From Branchiostoma floridae (lineage: Eukaryota > Chordata > Leptocardii > Amphioxiformes > Branchiostomatidae): a stretch of DNA of 61,499 nt. A model generated the notes under the pieces. It ran no database searches, was not told the origin of the DNA, and was given only the letters and a program-made list of their open reading frames with translations. Numbering within the stretch: the first letter of the stretch is position 1; the number at the start of each line of letters is the position of its first letter. A program made the position numbers and the translations under genes. Location of the stretch: assembly GCF_000003815.2 (NCBI RefSeq), contig NC_049992.1, positions 2,489,624 to 2,551,122 on the forward strand, in the 5' to 3' direction. Shown in pieces: positions 1-11,511 of the stretch.

Positions 1-300
1 AACAACATGTGTAAACAACAACAACAACTTTGTGTAAACAACAACAAAAACAGACAACACATAGAATCAGCACTGTTCCATGGTGGGGGCCAGACACAAC
101 GCCTGCAAACAACAACAACAAGTGTAAACAACAATAATCCCTGGAAATACCAATACAGCCAGAGAACATAGAATCAGCACTGTTCTATGGTGGGGGCCAG
201 ACACAACGCCTAGAACAACAACAAAAACAACACTTATAATGAACAACAATACCTGGAAATAGCACTTGTGAACAAAAACAGTATTCAACTAAAAGTTTTA
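1..300. repeat. Tandem repeat in DDX19 intron
   Basis: Two copies of a unit of about 110 bp, starting near 58 and 168, share the core around 'atggtgggggccagacacaa' and are joined by AAC/ACA-rich simple sequence. No exon is seen. The stretch lies in the DDX19 intron downstream of the motif I exon. Confidence 0.7.
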
Positions 301-365
301 ACCACAAATTGGCTGGAATATTTATCTACGAAAACAAATGTCAATCTTTGGAAAGTTTATCTCAC

Positions 366-3300
366 CTGTGGGTAGGGTTTCTTGGTGTCGATTCTACTGA
401 GCATGGTCAGGACGAAGGCTGCTGTCTTCCCTGTACCACTCTGGGACTGGGCAATCATGTTGGTTTTACTGTAGGGGGCAAATATGTGGTTAGCAAATAC
501 AGTTATCGAATGAAAACAATTAATTCAATGAAAAGACTCACAAAAAAATGGCACTAAAAATGTCTGATTCACTCTGGAGGCAAATAATATGAAATACATA
601 TACAATTTACAACTAAACGACGCAAAAGAAATAAGGATAACACAGTCTATAGGGAGGCATTATCATTGCTATTGCCTAAGGTCTTTCTACACTCTCTAGG
701 ACAAAGAGATTTTGAGAAGGACTCACTCATCAGCCAGTAACATTGGCAGAGCAGTCTCCTGGATCTTGGAGGGGGCGTTGAACCCCATGTGGTACACTCC
801 CATCAGCAGGTCGGGGGGACTGGGGGAACAGGATGCAAGTCTCATCTTGTATGTTATGTTTTATCAAAGCTGTTATTTTTTCATTCACTTTTGCATGAAT
901 ACTTGAATCAAGTTAAAAACTTGAAAATGAACAAGAACATCTCCATGTACTACTGAACATGTCATGATTATCTACAAACCAGTGGAAGTCGCTGCATTTT
1001 CATCAAGTTGTAAGACTGTTGAGAGCTCTGAGATGCAGTATATGAAAACTTGTGAATGGATGATACTCAAAACAATGGTCCATTTCACTACAATTTGTAG
1101 TACAAAGAAATCTGTTTTGTGGTGTATTTTACTCCCACTGGCATTTTAAAATCCTACAAGGCTAGCTGCCTCTAAACGATTGACTGTAAAACTTGGTAGA
1201 AATGACTGTAGACTACTCTACTTTGCTCTTTATTTTCCTTGACCAGTAAGCTAACAAACGTGTCAATCATATCATCATATATCCTGTTTATTTTCCAATA
1301 GGTCCAACATCTGGACCTCTGAATTTTTCAGATTCATTTTTTTCTCGACCGGTCAGGCAAGAAAAAACAGTTTTGTATCAGTACACCATACCACTGATAC
1401 CAGTACCCACCCCTACCCCTACAATGAAAGAATTCTGGTGAGAACTGAGAAAGCTTTACTCACAGGTTGAGCTCCTCAAAGCTCTTGACGGAGTAGAGCG
1501 GAGAGTTGGGGTCCTTCTGCATGATCTCCACCTCATTCTTATTCTGCACAAGACGTTCTCTCAAGACTTTCCTGAGGAACGACACCTCCTCGGGACTGGG
1601 AGCTGTAGGAGGAAGAATACACCACGTCTCAGAAAAAGGTTGTAAAGTAGGGCATCTAGATTTAGTGTCTTCCCCGTATCTAAATATTCCATCTAAGCAC
1701 TTGCTCTTTCTAACCTTGTCATGACTTGACCTGATCGTAATTATTATTTTCGACATTATCAGTCGAACCGCAGGTCACCGTAGAACGCGTTATTCTCTGA
1801 AATACGGCTTACGCCGGGTCACGGACTGACCCCGCTGCATGGGTGTAAACAACAGCTTATTTTGCAACAAAGACACCTTAGATATACATAATGTTTATAC
1901 TTTTTCGTATCTACATGATTTGCCCAGCACAGCCAAGTGGATATTTATTGCATTGCAAAAGATCAGCCAACGTTGTGGCCCATCAAAAAAAAGCAATTTT
2001 CGGTCTGTGTATTTGTGATTATCTTTTCTCCAGTTGGCCGGGACACAATCAGTTATGTCCACAGTCGGACAGTCCAGTTCCTCACCTTTACATTGATACC
2101 AAACTTGAAGGGTAAATTTTAGGAGAAACGGTTTTGCCCCCAAATTAACTGCGAACATGCGCAAATCACAGTGGTGAAGTTTCAGTCTGGTTGTAGCTAC
2201 CCAAGCACACTACACTGCGGACGGACCCAATTTTTATACATTTCGCACTGTGTCACAGACCTCATTTCTTGGTACAAGAATCTGAATGGGTGCGGCTGTC
2301 ACATGCAATATAATAAGTGGCATGATGATAATCAAACGCACATAGACACAGAGTTTTAGTACAAAGTAAGAGTTTTTAAGATTCATCATATTTTGAGTCA
2401 ATCTGTTTCGAACTCCTGGTCCGAACCTGGGTTCGAACGGTGGAACCCAGCCGGTACGTTCCATGTTCGTGCCGCCGGGGGGCAGGCCTAATGTTGCAAG
2501 TTCAACCAGCATTTGGAAAAGTTGATATAACTAAACGGCTCAAGTCTTACCGTCGCAAATAGATTTCGGGAAGCCCACCAAAATAAAACTAACATTATCC
2601 AGAAGCCAGAATAAGTAGGATTCATGTGCAAGCGTAATGATGTCAAAACATCATGGCTGAGTTTTGTAAAGCATAGTGAAAGATCAGTGTGTGCAGTTTC
2701 TCATTCCAAAAAAGACGCCGGGGAATTTGACATGGCTGTAGTTTTTTTGGGGGCAAAACCGTTTCTCCTAAAATTTACCCTTCAAGTTTGGTATCAATGT
2801 AAAGGTGAGGAACTGGACTGTCCGACTGTGGACAAAACTGATTGTGCCCCGGCCAACTGGAGAAAAGATAATCACAAATACACAGACCGAAAATTGCTTT
2901 GTTTCGGGGGCCACAACGTTGGCTGAACTTTTGCAATGCAATAAATATCCACATGGCTGTGCTGGGCAAATCCTGTAGATGTGAAAATGTATAAACATTA
3001 TGTAGGTCTGAGGTCTTTTTGTTGCACAACAGGCAGTTGTTTATACGCATGCAGCGGGGTCAAACCAGGACAAACTGCATTCTGGCTTATGACCTGTCCA
3101 GAGAAGGCTGCGCAGAACGGATGCGCATAGAGCTCTGCGGTTCGACTGTTATAAACAACAATTTTGTTTGTTGTATTGGTTTCATGGCCACAATTTTAGT
3201 CTAGTATTACAATAAGCAGGATTCTGTCAAACAACAGAATAGTAGACACTGAATAGATGTAATTTAGGGGCACAGTAGGGGCATCTTCTCTGGATAGTTT

Positions 3301-5018
3301 CAAAGAACACTTGCAGATAGATGTGCTTAAGTTAGGTGTGATGGTCGTTCAGTGTAATATAACCAGCTGCTGCCGCGCCACATGCCTGTCTGGCGTGTTT
3401 TGCCAAAGGGTGGTTATACTGGCTATATAGACACAGAATTTGTTTCATTCAAGAACAAAAATGGAATCTCACCTTTCTCATCAGTATCTGCAGGTTTCTC
3501 CCCGTTTGCCTCTGCACCAGAAGCTGTGCCGGCCGCTGCCTTGTCATCTCCGTCCCCTGAACCTCCCGCCGCCGCTTCTGGTGTCTTCTTCTCAGGGTCA
3601 AGCTTCACATCCTTCAACTAGGAGGGGGAAAACGGTCTGTTAATTGTTGGAGCAAATCATTTTGTCTGGAGTTGGTGATTCACTTCAAATCAACCGGATG
3701 GAAGCCTGGCGAACCTCCATACCTTATCAGCTACTTAGTACACTGTGATTTACATAATTCACCCGGACGGGAGACCTGGCGCATCCCCGTCTTGTAATCA
3801 GCAAGAAGAAAGGGTATGTCGCCCCGTAAGGGGCTGTATAACCCCAACAGTGCTCATAACACTGTGCGTCTCCATTACTAGAAGAACAAGGAAGTCTTGG
3901 TTTTGACAGCTTTTTTTTAAAACTAGTACTACTACTACAAGGTAACTGTTGACAGTTACATCTATGAAGGTTAGACATCCAGGTAATAAGACATGCTGAA
4001 GAGCAATTACTCAAGCAACTGGATATGATTTTGGAAACTGTAACTGTAACCCTTTGCTGATTCAGCATGACACAACAGTTGCGGCAGTTTTTTTGCCCTG
4101 GGTTCTACCTAGACTCTCTTGAAGTTGAAGTTGAATTAGCAAGTCTTTAACAAGTCTTATGAGGAAAATTTATCTTTAAGTTCTCAGCTCTGAATTTGAC
4201 TTTGATGAGAGTCATGAGACTTCCACATAATAATTGAGCTTTTCAAGAACCCATCACACAAAGTGATAAATGTAGTGGTAAGTCCTGGACTGCGATATCT
4301 CGAACCAATCAGTACCTAAAATTCAATGTTTGTATTGAACAAGAGTGTCAGTTTTAGACCGTTAAGCTGTCTACTGGACACACTACACAGATAAAAAATA
4401 AGATGGTGATAATTTGGTCTTTTGATATGCTAATTTTTGTATTTCTGTCCATGTGTTAGGACTTGAACAAAGGACTGAACATCTTCATGATTGGAGTTTA
4501 GGCATTTTTTTTCTAGGCCCTTTGTTAAGATTTGTGACTCAGGGTTTTCTCCTGAATTCGCTGTCTGTGTACTCTTACAAGTGCCAGGAATACTATCTTG
4601 AAATCCAGAAAGAGAAATTGTGTTACTCTACTCTACTGCCAACAAGAAAATAAATTCTTCTTTGTATGCATCAATAATCTCCAAGGAGGTTGAAACTTTC
4701 TCTGAAAGTAAAATGCTAGTGAACAGCTGCTAGAGAATAGTGGGAAATATAACACACATACATTCCTTGATGTTAAGACATATAAATAAAGAGTTAGTTT
4801 TGCTTTCCAAGCCGTAAATAAGTTAGTTGGAGCACGCGTTTTGGTCGCAAGTAATCCCATGTCCCGGTGTGCCCCCCTCCCCCCCTTCAAACCACGCGCG
4901 GCAAGCAAGCGGCACTCTCCCCGGTTCTACCGCCTTTTAACGCAAGTTTCTCCACCTTTTCCGTCAGCTGGCTACTCTCCTGCGAGTCCGCGGCCTGGGC
5001 CCAAGCGTCGTCCGCCAT
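366..5018 (-). CDS. DDX19: DEAD-box RNA helicase DDX19/DBP5, N-terminal part (gene continues past left edge)
   Basis: ATP-dependent DEAD-box helicase that releases mRNPs at the cytoplasmic face of the nuclear pore (family knowledge: partners GLE1 and NUP214). Exons read on the minus strand: 5018-4931, 3617-3473, 1602-1464, 819-727 and 468-366. The start gives [14 protein letters not shown], like the vertebrate MATDSWALAVDEQE. Exon 3 carries the family signature [17 protein letters not shown], exon 4 the Q-motif [15 protein letters not shown], and exon 5 motif [11 protein letters not shown]. Exons 2-5 join in phase. Exon 1 to exon 2 does not: the best donor (4930/4929) leaves phase 1, whereas exon 2 needs phase 0, so a small exon may be missing or another donor used. 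Exon 2 is a low-complexity Ala/Gly/Asp/Lys linker that is poorly conserved in the family. The remaining helicase core (DEAD box, motif VI) must lie left of base 1. Head-to-head with the receptor gene at 5421. Confidence 0.93.
1066..1425 (-). mobile_element. Truncated copy of the hAT-like MITE found at 57217-57647
   Basis: Read in reverse, this intron segment matches the inner and left parts of the element at 57217-57647. Shared words include 'ttttaaaatcctacaaggct' and the run around 'ctgtaaaacttggtagaaat'. A degraded terminal end near 1395-1425 keeps 'ccagtacccaccc'. The other terminus is missing, so this is an old, broken copy in a DDX19 intron. Confidence 0.7.
1758..3150. mobile_element. 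Element of ~1.4 kb with ~390-bp inverted arms, each carrying a Cys-containing ORF
   Basis: Two long inverted arms (about 1758-2146 and 2742-3150) share outer ends reading 'cagtcgaaccgcag' and inner ends around 'gggggcaaaaccgtttctcc'. Each arm encodes the same peptide in opposite orientation. The left-arm ORF (minus, 2164-1895) is intact, contains [12 protein letters not shown] and [15 protein letters not shown], and ends with a stop after SCRYEKV. The right-arm copy (plus) carries the same words but has an indel near 2913 that shifts it; the shifted frame reaches the matching stop. No transposase is seen between the arms. It may be a foldback element that captured a coding exon, or an inverted duplication of a terminal exon. 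Confidence 0.65.
3240..3430 (+). repeat. Dispersed repeat, inverted copy at 37918-38090
   Basis: Contains 'cgttcagtgtaatataacca' followed by 'gctgctgccgc', and an upstream part 'aggggcatcttctctggata'. The same order of blocks occurs on the opposite strand at 37918-38090. It ends just upstream of DDX19 exon 2. Probably a short non-autonomous element; class unknown. Confidence 0.65.
3665..3860 (+). repeat. Dispersed repeat, inverted copy at 50197-50400
   Basis: Blocks 'gttggtgattcacttcaaat', 'acccggacgggagacctggc' and 'gcatccccgtcttgtaat' occur in the same order on the opposite strand near 50197-50400. Contains an internal direct repeat (Cxxx GG ATGG / ACGGGAGACC, 'cctggcg' twice). Class unknown. 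Confidence 0.65.
3958..4050 (-). repeat. Short dispersed repeat (family copies at ~20780, ~25000, ~29190)
   Basis: On the minus strand it reads 'gtttccaaaatcatatccag' then 'ttgcttgagtaattgct' and 'cttattacctggatgtctaa'. Related stretches occur on the plus strand at 20790-20875, 25008-25060 and 29195-29235. The spread suggests a SINE-like family. Confidence 0.5.
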
Positions 5019-5420
5019 AGTCTTCGAGGAATTGGTGTAAAACTGAGGAAAAGCGTGGACTTTTTCTGTCGAAGTGTGAGTTCGCACTTCACTCAGTCAG
5101 TCGAAAGCGGCTCTCCCAGAGTTCTCAATGTGCGCATGCGCTTTGAGCGATATGGCGGCAGGTGTGAAACTTCCTGCAGTTCTTACTAAAATCGCCAGGC
5201 GGCGGTGCTGATGATTGACCCTAACCTTGGCCTGGGGACATGGGCGCATCCTGACGAAAGTAATAAGTGACCCGGAAATCTCCGTGGAAAACAGAACAGA
5301 CAACATTCTAACTTCTGTTTTTAGGCATCGTAAATTGTATGCTATTTCTCTGCGAGGTATAGACTAGCATGCAATTTTAGCAGTCTGAAGGAATCCAGAA
5401 TAATTTTGCTAAAAGTCAAC
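5019..5420. promoter_or_regulatory. Shared head-to-head promoter region, DDX19 (-) and receptor (+)
   Basis: Only 402 bp separate the two start codons. The interval holds a perfect palindromic NRF1-type site TGCGCATGCGC at 5131-5141, a 'atggcggc' YY1-like word near 5152, and an ETS-like 'ccggaaat' near 5272, with several CpGs. No TATA box is obvious. A bidirectional promoter is inferred from spacing and motifs. Confidence 0.6.
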
Positions 5421-8400
5421 ATGTACAAACTACATGTAAGCTTGACGGTGGCAACTTTGTCCCTGTTTCTAGCAAGCAACTGTCTGTCCACCACAGAAAT
5501 GAAAGGTTTGTTTACCTTTTTAGGATCCGATTCGATACAGCGGGTCTTATGAATTAATCTAGATAAATTTGAACTTCATGTATATTTAAGCCTGTGACGT
5601 GATCATCAGATACTAACGTCAGCTGAAGTTGTTTAGTTTAAGTCGTGTTTGGACGTTGACGTTTGACGATTGTCAATGTGCGACATAAAATCTTCTTAAT
5701 AACCTAAATTTTTCATTACTAAAAAAGGGGGAGGGTAGTAGGCACGGGGTGCAAAATCTTCAGGTGTTTTCACTATTGGTTTCTTATTGAAAGCGTTCAC
5801 TCATGCAAATACAGTTGTGTTCAACAGAGGATTGTTGTACTCCAACTTATAGCAAATGTGTGATGCGAAGCCAAATATTAAACCCTGGCATATGTAAAAT
5901 TATTTTGAGACATCTTTATTTTTTATTTATTATCACTATTTTGCAAAAAGCAATATTGTCATAATCACATATTCATACATCATTCCGTGACTTACTAACC
6001 ACTTTCCGAAATTTCTTAGAGGAACAAATACAATATAAATCAAAAGAATACATACATAATATATTAAAAAGAAATATATATAGGCGTCAACTTGTTACCA
6101 AATACTTCCTCCTTTCCTCGTGCGTCACTAAATTGCTTTGTATGTGCTTTATTTTCTTTTCTACAGCAAGAATTTGTCCGTTTGTGGACAGAGAGAGTAT
6201 CGTGTGCGACAGGCTACGTTTCCAGACGATCTCGGTGAAGTCAGCAACATACGGGCAAACATGCAACTGCACGTCCGGAGAAGGAAACTGTGGGGACTGT
6301 CAGACAGTCAACGAGACAAGACGAGTCAGTAACAGGTGTGAGGGGAGGAGGTTTTGTAACGTGAGGCCGCGGGACGCCAGCGAAGTCTTCCAAGGATCCC
6401 CGAACTGCACTGGAAACGTGTCCACTTTCTTAGACGTTTCTTACACATGCAAAAATCGTAAGTATGTGTTTTGTTCCTATTCCTCCACTTGAATGAGGCC
6501 AAATTGACAAAGATTTATGAAACGGCACTCTGCCATATTATTCACATGGACATCTGCCCTTCACCAGAATCATATTTCAATATCAATTGATAAATACATG
6601 TATTTGTGAATTGTGAGGATATTTTTTTGTTGTTGTTGTTGCCAAGTCACAAAATTTTTATGATAAACTTGCACCTGAACCAAAGTCGCATGCGTACAGT
6701 TTAATGAACTATACTACACGATTGTAGTAAACTTTTGAATAAGCGCTGAACTGAAGTTCTTCACCAATTCTTATTTTATTTCCTAACAGTTCCAGGCTAC
6801 GTTGGCTGTTTCGAACTCGGGGAAGCCCAAACGGTGTACCTGTTGACATTTTTTGAGAATGAATCGTCAGATTCCAGAATGAGAATGACCGTTCACGATT
6901 GCTTGGCGTTATGTAGGAAAAATCAATCCCTGTTTGCTGGATTATGGAACGGAACCAACTGTGGTTGTGGGATCGGGCTTTCCGCAAATCAGTCTACTGT
7001 GCCGACTTCGCAGTGTGATGTGAACTGTACGGGAGAAGCATCCCAGCGCTGTGGAGGTGTTAATCACGTGGACATCTACAGAAGTAAGTGTGAAACGAAA
7101 AACACGATGTGCCATCAGTCATGGTTTCTATTTCTTACATTTCAAAATTGATAGTATCTAATTTCAATCGGTATACGTGTATGCCATATATACGCGTATA
7201 CGTGCGTTCTTTATTGACAACCACGTTTTAGTGACCGTCTGTCATCTTCCTCGCTGAGCGCCTTTGTGGGTCCTTTGTTAGCAAGTCGTTGACTTTATTC
7301 ACGGAATCGGTAGGTATGTCATTTCTAAAGCAAGATGCGGTTACGCTTACAGGCTTCTTGGTTAATCTTTGTAAACTATGGCAATCTGGTTTCAATTGTA
7401 AAGATGCTGTTAGATAACAAGCCCGTCTTTTCCAGCATCAGTTGGTCAGTGTAACGTCAGTATGGAAGGTCGACCCGAAGGCGTCATCTACTCTCCTGGG
7501 TACCCTGGAAGATATCCGGACGATGCAAACTGTTGGTGGAAAGTTTCTGTACCGGGGGATAAAGTCATCAAAGTGACATTTCTCCTTTTCGACCTTCGAA
7601 ACGTAACGGATAGTCTCGAACTAATAGATGGAAACGACCGAACCGGAAGGCCTCTCACAGCCCCACTGACAGGGAGGAAGATCCCTCCGCGCAGCAACGC
7701 ATCTTCGTCTAACGTCATTTGGATTAACTTCCAATCAGACAATATGCAACGTGGTAGAGGGTTTATCCTGAAATATGAAGGTTGGTTGTACCCCTCAATG
7801 TTCCTACTAATTACGGTCGCCAAAAATAGCCCTGAAGCTGTAGGTATCCCGCAGGCCCGAATAGGGGTCGCGCGCGGAAGTACAAAGAGCAATTTTTACA
7901 ATTGTTCATCAACATATTGCACGATCACATTCTTGATTTTATGTTACACCACACATAGAGCCCAATACAGTTCAAAGGAGATGGGGATGCATAGGTATAT
8001 TTGGTTGAAATGTTATGATATAGGAAGCACGTATCTGAGCAGGATATCTTCATTACGGCTCTGGTGATTAATTGTAAATATCCCATATCGAATTTTCAGC
8101 TATCGGGCACTGTGGCAAAATCAGCTTGAACGACGGCCGGGGAACAGTGTCACCGGACCACAACGGTTACTTTGGCATCGGGGAAACGGCGAGGATTGAT
8201 TGTGATACCAGTGGTGAGACATGGAGTCTGGTGGTGGAATGTCTGGGTACGGGGCAGTTTAACGTGACTCATCCCTACTGTAAAGGTAAGATGCAACAAC
8301 TACACATTGCTTGTCTGTGTATTTGTTTGTTTATTTATTGTTTGTAGTTCTTCATATGAACCGGCAATTAAGTTACAAAAACAAAATAGGTGAGTCTGAT

Positions 8401-9472
8401 TTTCAACTTAATTCACAATTATCTTGTTCTATGAGTTCTTTTGATAACAACTCAGAAAGATATTATGTGCAAACTTTGTGTTTAAAATTGGAACTGAGTC
8501 TGTGTTCATCCGTAAATACAACAGTGTCAACACTGACCAGTACAGAAGTGTCCACAGCTCCACCTAGCGACCAGCCCTCCTCATCGCAGCCTGTGGCGAC
8601 ACCGACACCGTCCGAGCCCGGAAACAATCAACATGTCTCCATGACAACGATGAGTGATGGTTCTAACAGTGTAACAATCGGTTGGTCAAATTTCCATTTA
8701 CAGGATTCTTGTCGCTGCCGTGTGATCACAACTCCAGTCAATGTAGTTTCCGAAAATGTTCTGGCTTTAGAAAGAACAGACATTATTTCTGCAACATTGT
8801 TGGTAATGGACAGTTTTTATTTCAAATTTATATTTATGTTACCTTCACAGAAGGGAACATGTCTGTTTTGCTTTGTTTCTTCTTTTCCGCGCAAATAAGG
8901 TCAACGACCTGGACCAGACGGCTGTCACCATGGTAACCGGTAAAGTAGCAGGCACCATGTGTTGTTCGGTTACATAATGTAGCAAATGTCAGATCTAGAG
9001 GGGCTCGGGTCACTACATTTAGAAATGTGTTCAAATAAGAATAAACAAAACAGTTGCCAGTGTTAGACTACAACATGTGAAGGTAACATTCTGTATTTGC
9101 TTGCAAATATTACCTTTCTAGTTGTATTTTATTTTGGTTTATTCTGTAAATCCTTTACTACGAATTGAGGCGTAAAAAGACACATTACTAGTACGAGAAA
9201 TATGCTTGGAGATTAATTTCATTTCATATACATTTCTTAATTTCGCAATATCTACTGCAACTACGGTTGTTTGACTGAGGATTTTTTTTACAGATATTGA
9301 CAAAGGTAACGACTCGATCATCTTATCAGCAGGTAACGTTAGTTCTACTGAACCCAATGAGAAGGCAACAGGCGCCCCTGTTTCCAGCCTCACAACAGCA
9401 ACAGTGAGACAAAGAGGTATATCAAAAAGTATATAAATCTCTCTCTCTCTCTCTCTCTTTCTCTTTCTCTCT

Positions 9473-9567
<95 letters not shown>

Positions 9568-10420
9568 ATATATTAAGCCATTGATATGGTTGCACTTTTT
9601 TGCAAGATCATTCATCAGATTTTCATATATTTGGCCAAGCGTGAATAACGCATGTGTTTCTACAGAAGCGCCTCCTGGCGGCGGCACACTGCCTATCGCC
9701 ATCGGGGCTGCAGTGGGCGGGGTTGTGCTTCTGGCAGCTGCCATAGCAACGGTTGTTATAGTGATGAAAAGGAAAAGAAGGTAGTATAGTTGTTGTTGTT
9801 TTTTTACCTTACAAGGTGCAATTGTATATATTATATATAAGCTCCACTGTTTCAGTTTCAATTTATTATCGATTGAATAACCGCTGGTTTTAGAACTGCT
9901 GGTGTCCATGTGTTGTATTTTGAGAAAGTAGAAACTATTCAAATATACATTTATGCAATTAGAAATACAAGAAAGGGAGTGATATACTCCAAATAAACAA
10001 GGCTTCTTTGAGTTATGATAACGTTATATTTCCAGCCCAATACCAGCCTCATCTGGCACACCACCCCCTGATGACGTCACGGCTGACCCCTCCCTGGAGC
10101 CGACGTACGACACCATCAGGGAGGAGGAGGAGGGCGGGGTCACACTGGCGTTGTCAGGGGCAACCTGCAGCTACTCCACCATTGGTCAGCCTGACGTGAC
10201 GTCAGACCCGGGTAGCGATGGACCGGTGTACAGCAAACCTGACAAGAGGAAAGCGAAGACGACACAAAATGTCGAGGATCTTTACGCGAAACCAGATAAG
10301 AAAGGGTCAGGAGAGGTTGAAAACGTCTTGTACGAAAGCGCAGGTGAAATCGGCGGCGCTTCGCTGGGACAGGGGGGTGGCACTGATGATGTGATGTACG
10401 CATGCCCTGATGACATCTAA
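5421..10420 (+). CDS. Kremen-like single-pass receptor: SUEL lectin-WSC-CUB-CCP-stalk-TM-multi-Tyr tail
   Basis: Exons 5421-5505, 6167-6457, 6790-7083, 7436-7780, 8100-8285, a stalk exon near 8525-8659 (or 8680), possibly 8704-8802, then 9294-9416, 9666-9780 and 10036-10420; nearly all junctions are phase 1, as usual for shuffled extracellular modules. Exon 1 is a signal peptide (MYKLHVSLTVATLSLFLA). Exon 2 is a D-galactoside/L-rhamnose-binding SUEL lectin domain (VKSATYGQTC to FLDVSYTCK). Exon 3 is a WSC domain (GYVGCFELG to QRCGGVNHVDIY). Exon 4 is a CUB domain (GVIYSPGYPGRYPDDANC). Exon 5 is a four-Cys sushi/CCP-like module. The 9666-9780 exon has the TM helix ending in MKRKRR. The last exon is a ~128-residue tail with YDTI, YSTI, YSKP, YAKP, YESA and YACP. 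WSC followed by CUB is the Kremen (Wnt/DKK co-receptor) signature, but there is no kringle; a lectin stands in its place. Ligand and pathway are unknown. About 650-690 aa. Confidence 0.85.
9437..9560. repeat. (CT)n(TA)n microsatellite
   Basis: A long CT run followed by a TA run, in the intron between the second stalk exon and the TM exon of the receptor gene. Confidence 0.97.
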
Positions 10421-10667
10421 TACGTTACCGATATGACTGCGAGTCATCATGTAAACAGAAATTTACATACTTTAGCAGCTTTATGTGGGTTTTGTTTACA
10501 AGCACTACTGTAACCAGTCTTAACAGCAAATTACTTCAATGGAGATATCAAAATGTTCTTGCTCATTATATTTTCCTACTGAGCTTTACGCTTGTCTTAG
10601 TCTTGCCTTAGCTCGTTTGTATGTAGTGCCGTCAAGAAAAGTCAAGGGAATAGTTTGCAAACATAAC

Positions 10668-10673
10668 TTTATT
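10668..10673 (-). terminator. Distal poly(A) signal candidate for LRR-Ig gene
   Basis: Minus-strand AATAAA in the second copy of the duplicated 3' UTR segment. The context is the same as at 11506-11511. Confidence 0.4.
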
Positions 10674-10766
10674 TACAACGCTATTGATTGTGTTGCACGT
10701 TGTGTTAGTAACAATAGACTTTATACACCTTTGCTAATAGTAATCATAGGTTTTCTAAATTTGTCA

Positions 10767-10772
10767 AATAAA
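10767..10772 (+). terminator. Poly(A) signal candidate for the Kremen-like receptor
   Basis: First AATAAA after the receptor stop codon on the plus strand, 347 nt downstream. Confidence 0.5.
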
Positions 10773-11505
10773 TTTCTCAATGCTCCATAAAAGGGTGATC
10801 AAATCAAATGTATATACGTAAGAACAGTGCTGGAAAATCCAAAAGGTTGTAGATATTTCACGTATCATAATGCATAAGTGTATACACCAATCTTCGAGAT
10901 CAAGACATAACTTCGGAAGCAAAATGAATAAATTACGTTGAGGAAACCATTTGATGTTCTACGCAGTGCTATTTTGTAACAAGATGTAGATCCTTGATAC
11001 AAACAAGTCGACGCCGCGCAGACCGTTTCTATGGTACTGAAAACAAATGTTGCATGTAGATACAACATCGCTGGAATGGTTGGTACAGACGATTCCTATA
11101 ATGATAAAATCGCACAGTTTGGAAATACTGCGGGATTCTTTGTTTAGCCGCACAAACAATCACGATACAGACAATCATCATTCTGCCAATCGCTGGTGTG
11201 TCCAATATACAGTTCCGAGATCAGATCGAAATTGCTAAATGTTTCATAAAGTGTTTCATAAAGTCACGAACAAATCTACAACGAAGACATTTCCACCATG
11301 TTCCAGATGATATATATCCAGCACGTAACTTTCGGTCTACAAACAAAGAAATGTTGTAATTCGGTCCATGCAGCGACTAACTTCGAGATGTCTAACTCTT
11401 GTTACTTCAAAAATTAGACCTGTCAAGGAGGCGATTGTCGTAGTCTTTTCTTGTGTATATCTAGTGACAAGAAGGAAAGACAAGAATATGGTGCGCAAAC
11501 ATAAC

Positions 11506-11511
11506 TTTATT
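11506..11511 (-). terminator. Proximal poly(A) signal candidate for LRR-Ig gene
   Basis: Minus-strand AATAAA about 1.05 kb after the LRR-Ig stop codon, in the first copy of the duplicated 3' UTR segment. Confidence 0.5.

Noticed and set aside
2390-2515. tRNA-like B box 'gggttcgaacggt' inside the inverted-arm element
   Set aside because: No A box at the right distance and no cloverleaf.
7780-8067. Extension of the CUB exon reading frame past 7780
   Set aside because: The frame stays open into the intron, but the CUB domain is complete at 7780, a GT donor is present, and the next exon (8100) continues in phase.
9139-9942. 267-residue minus-strand ORF
   Set aside because: Much of it is translated CT/TA microsatellite (ERERER, IYIYIY) and the antisense of the receptor's stalk and TM exons.
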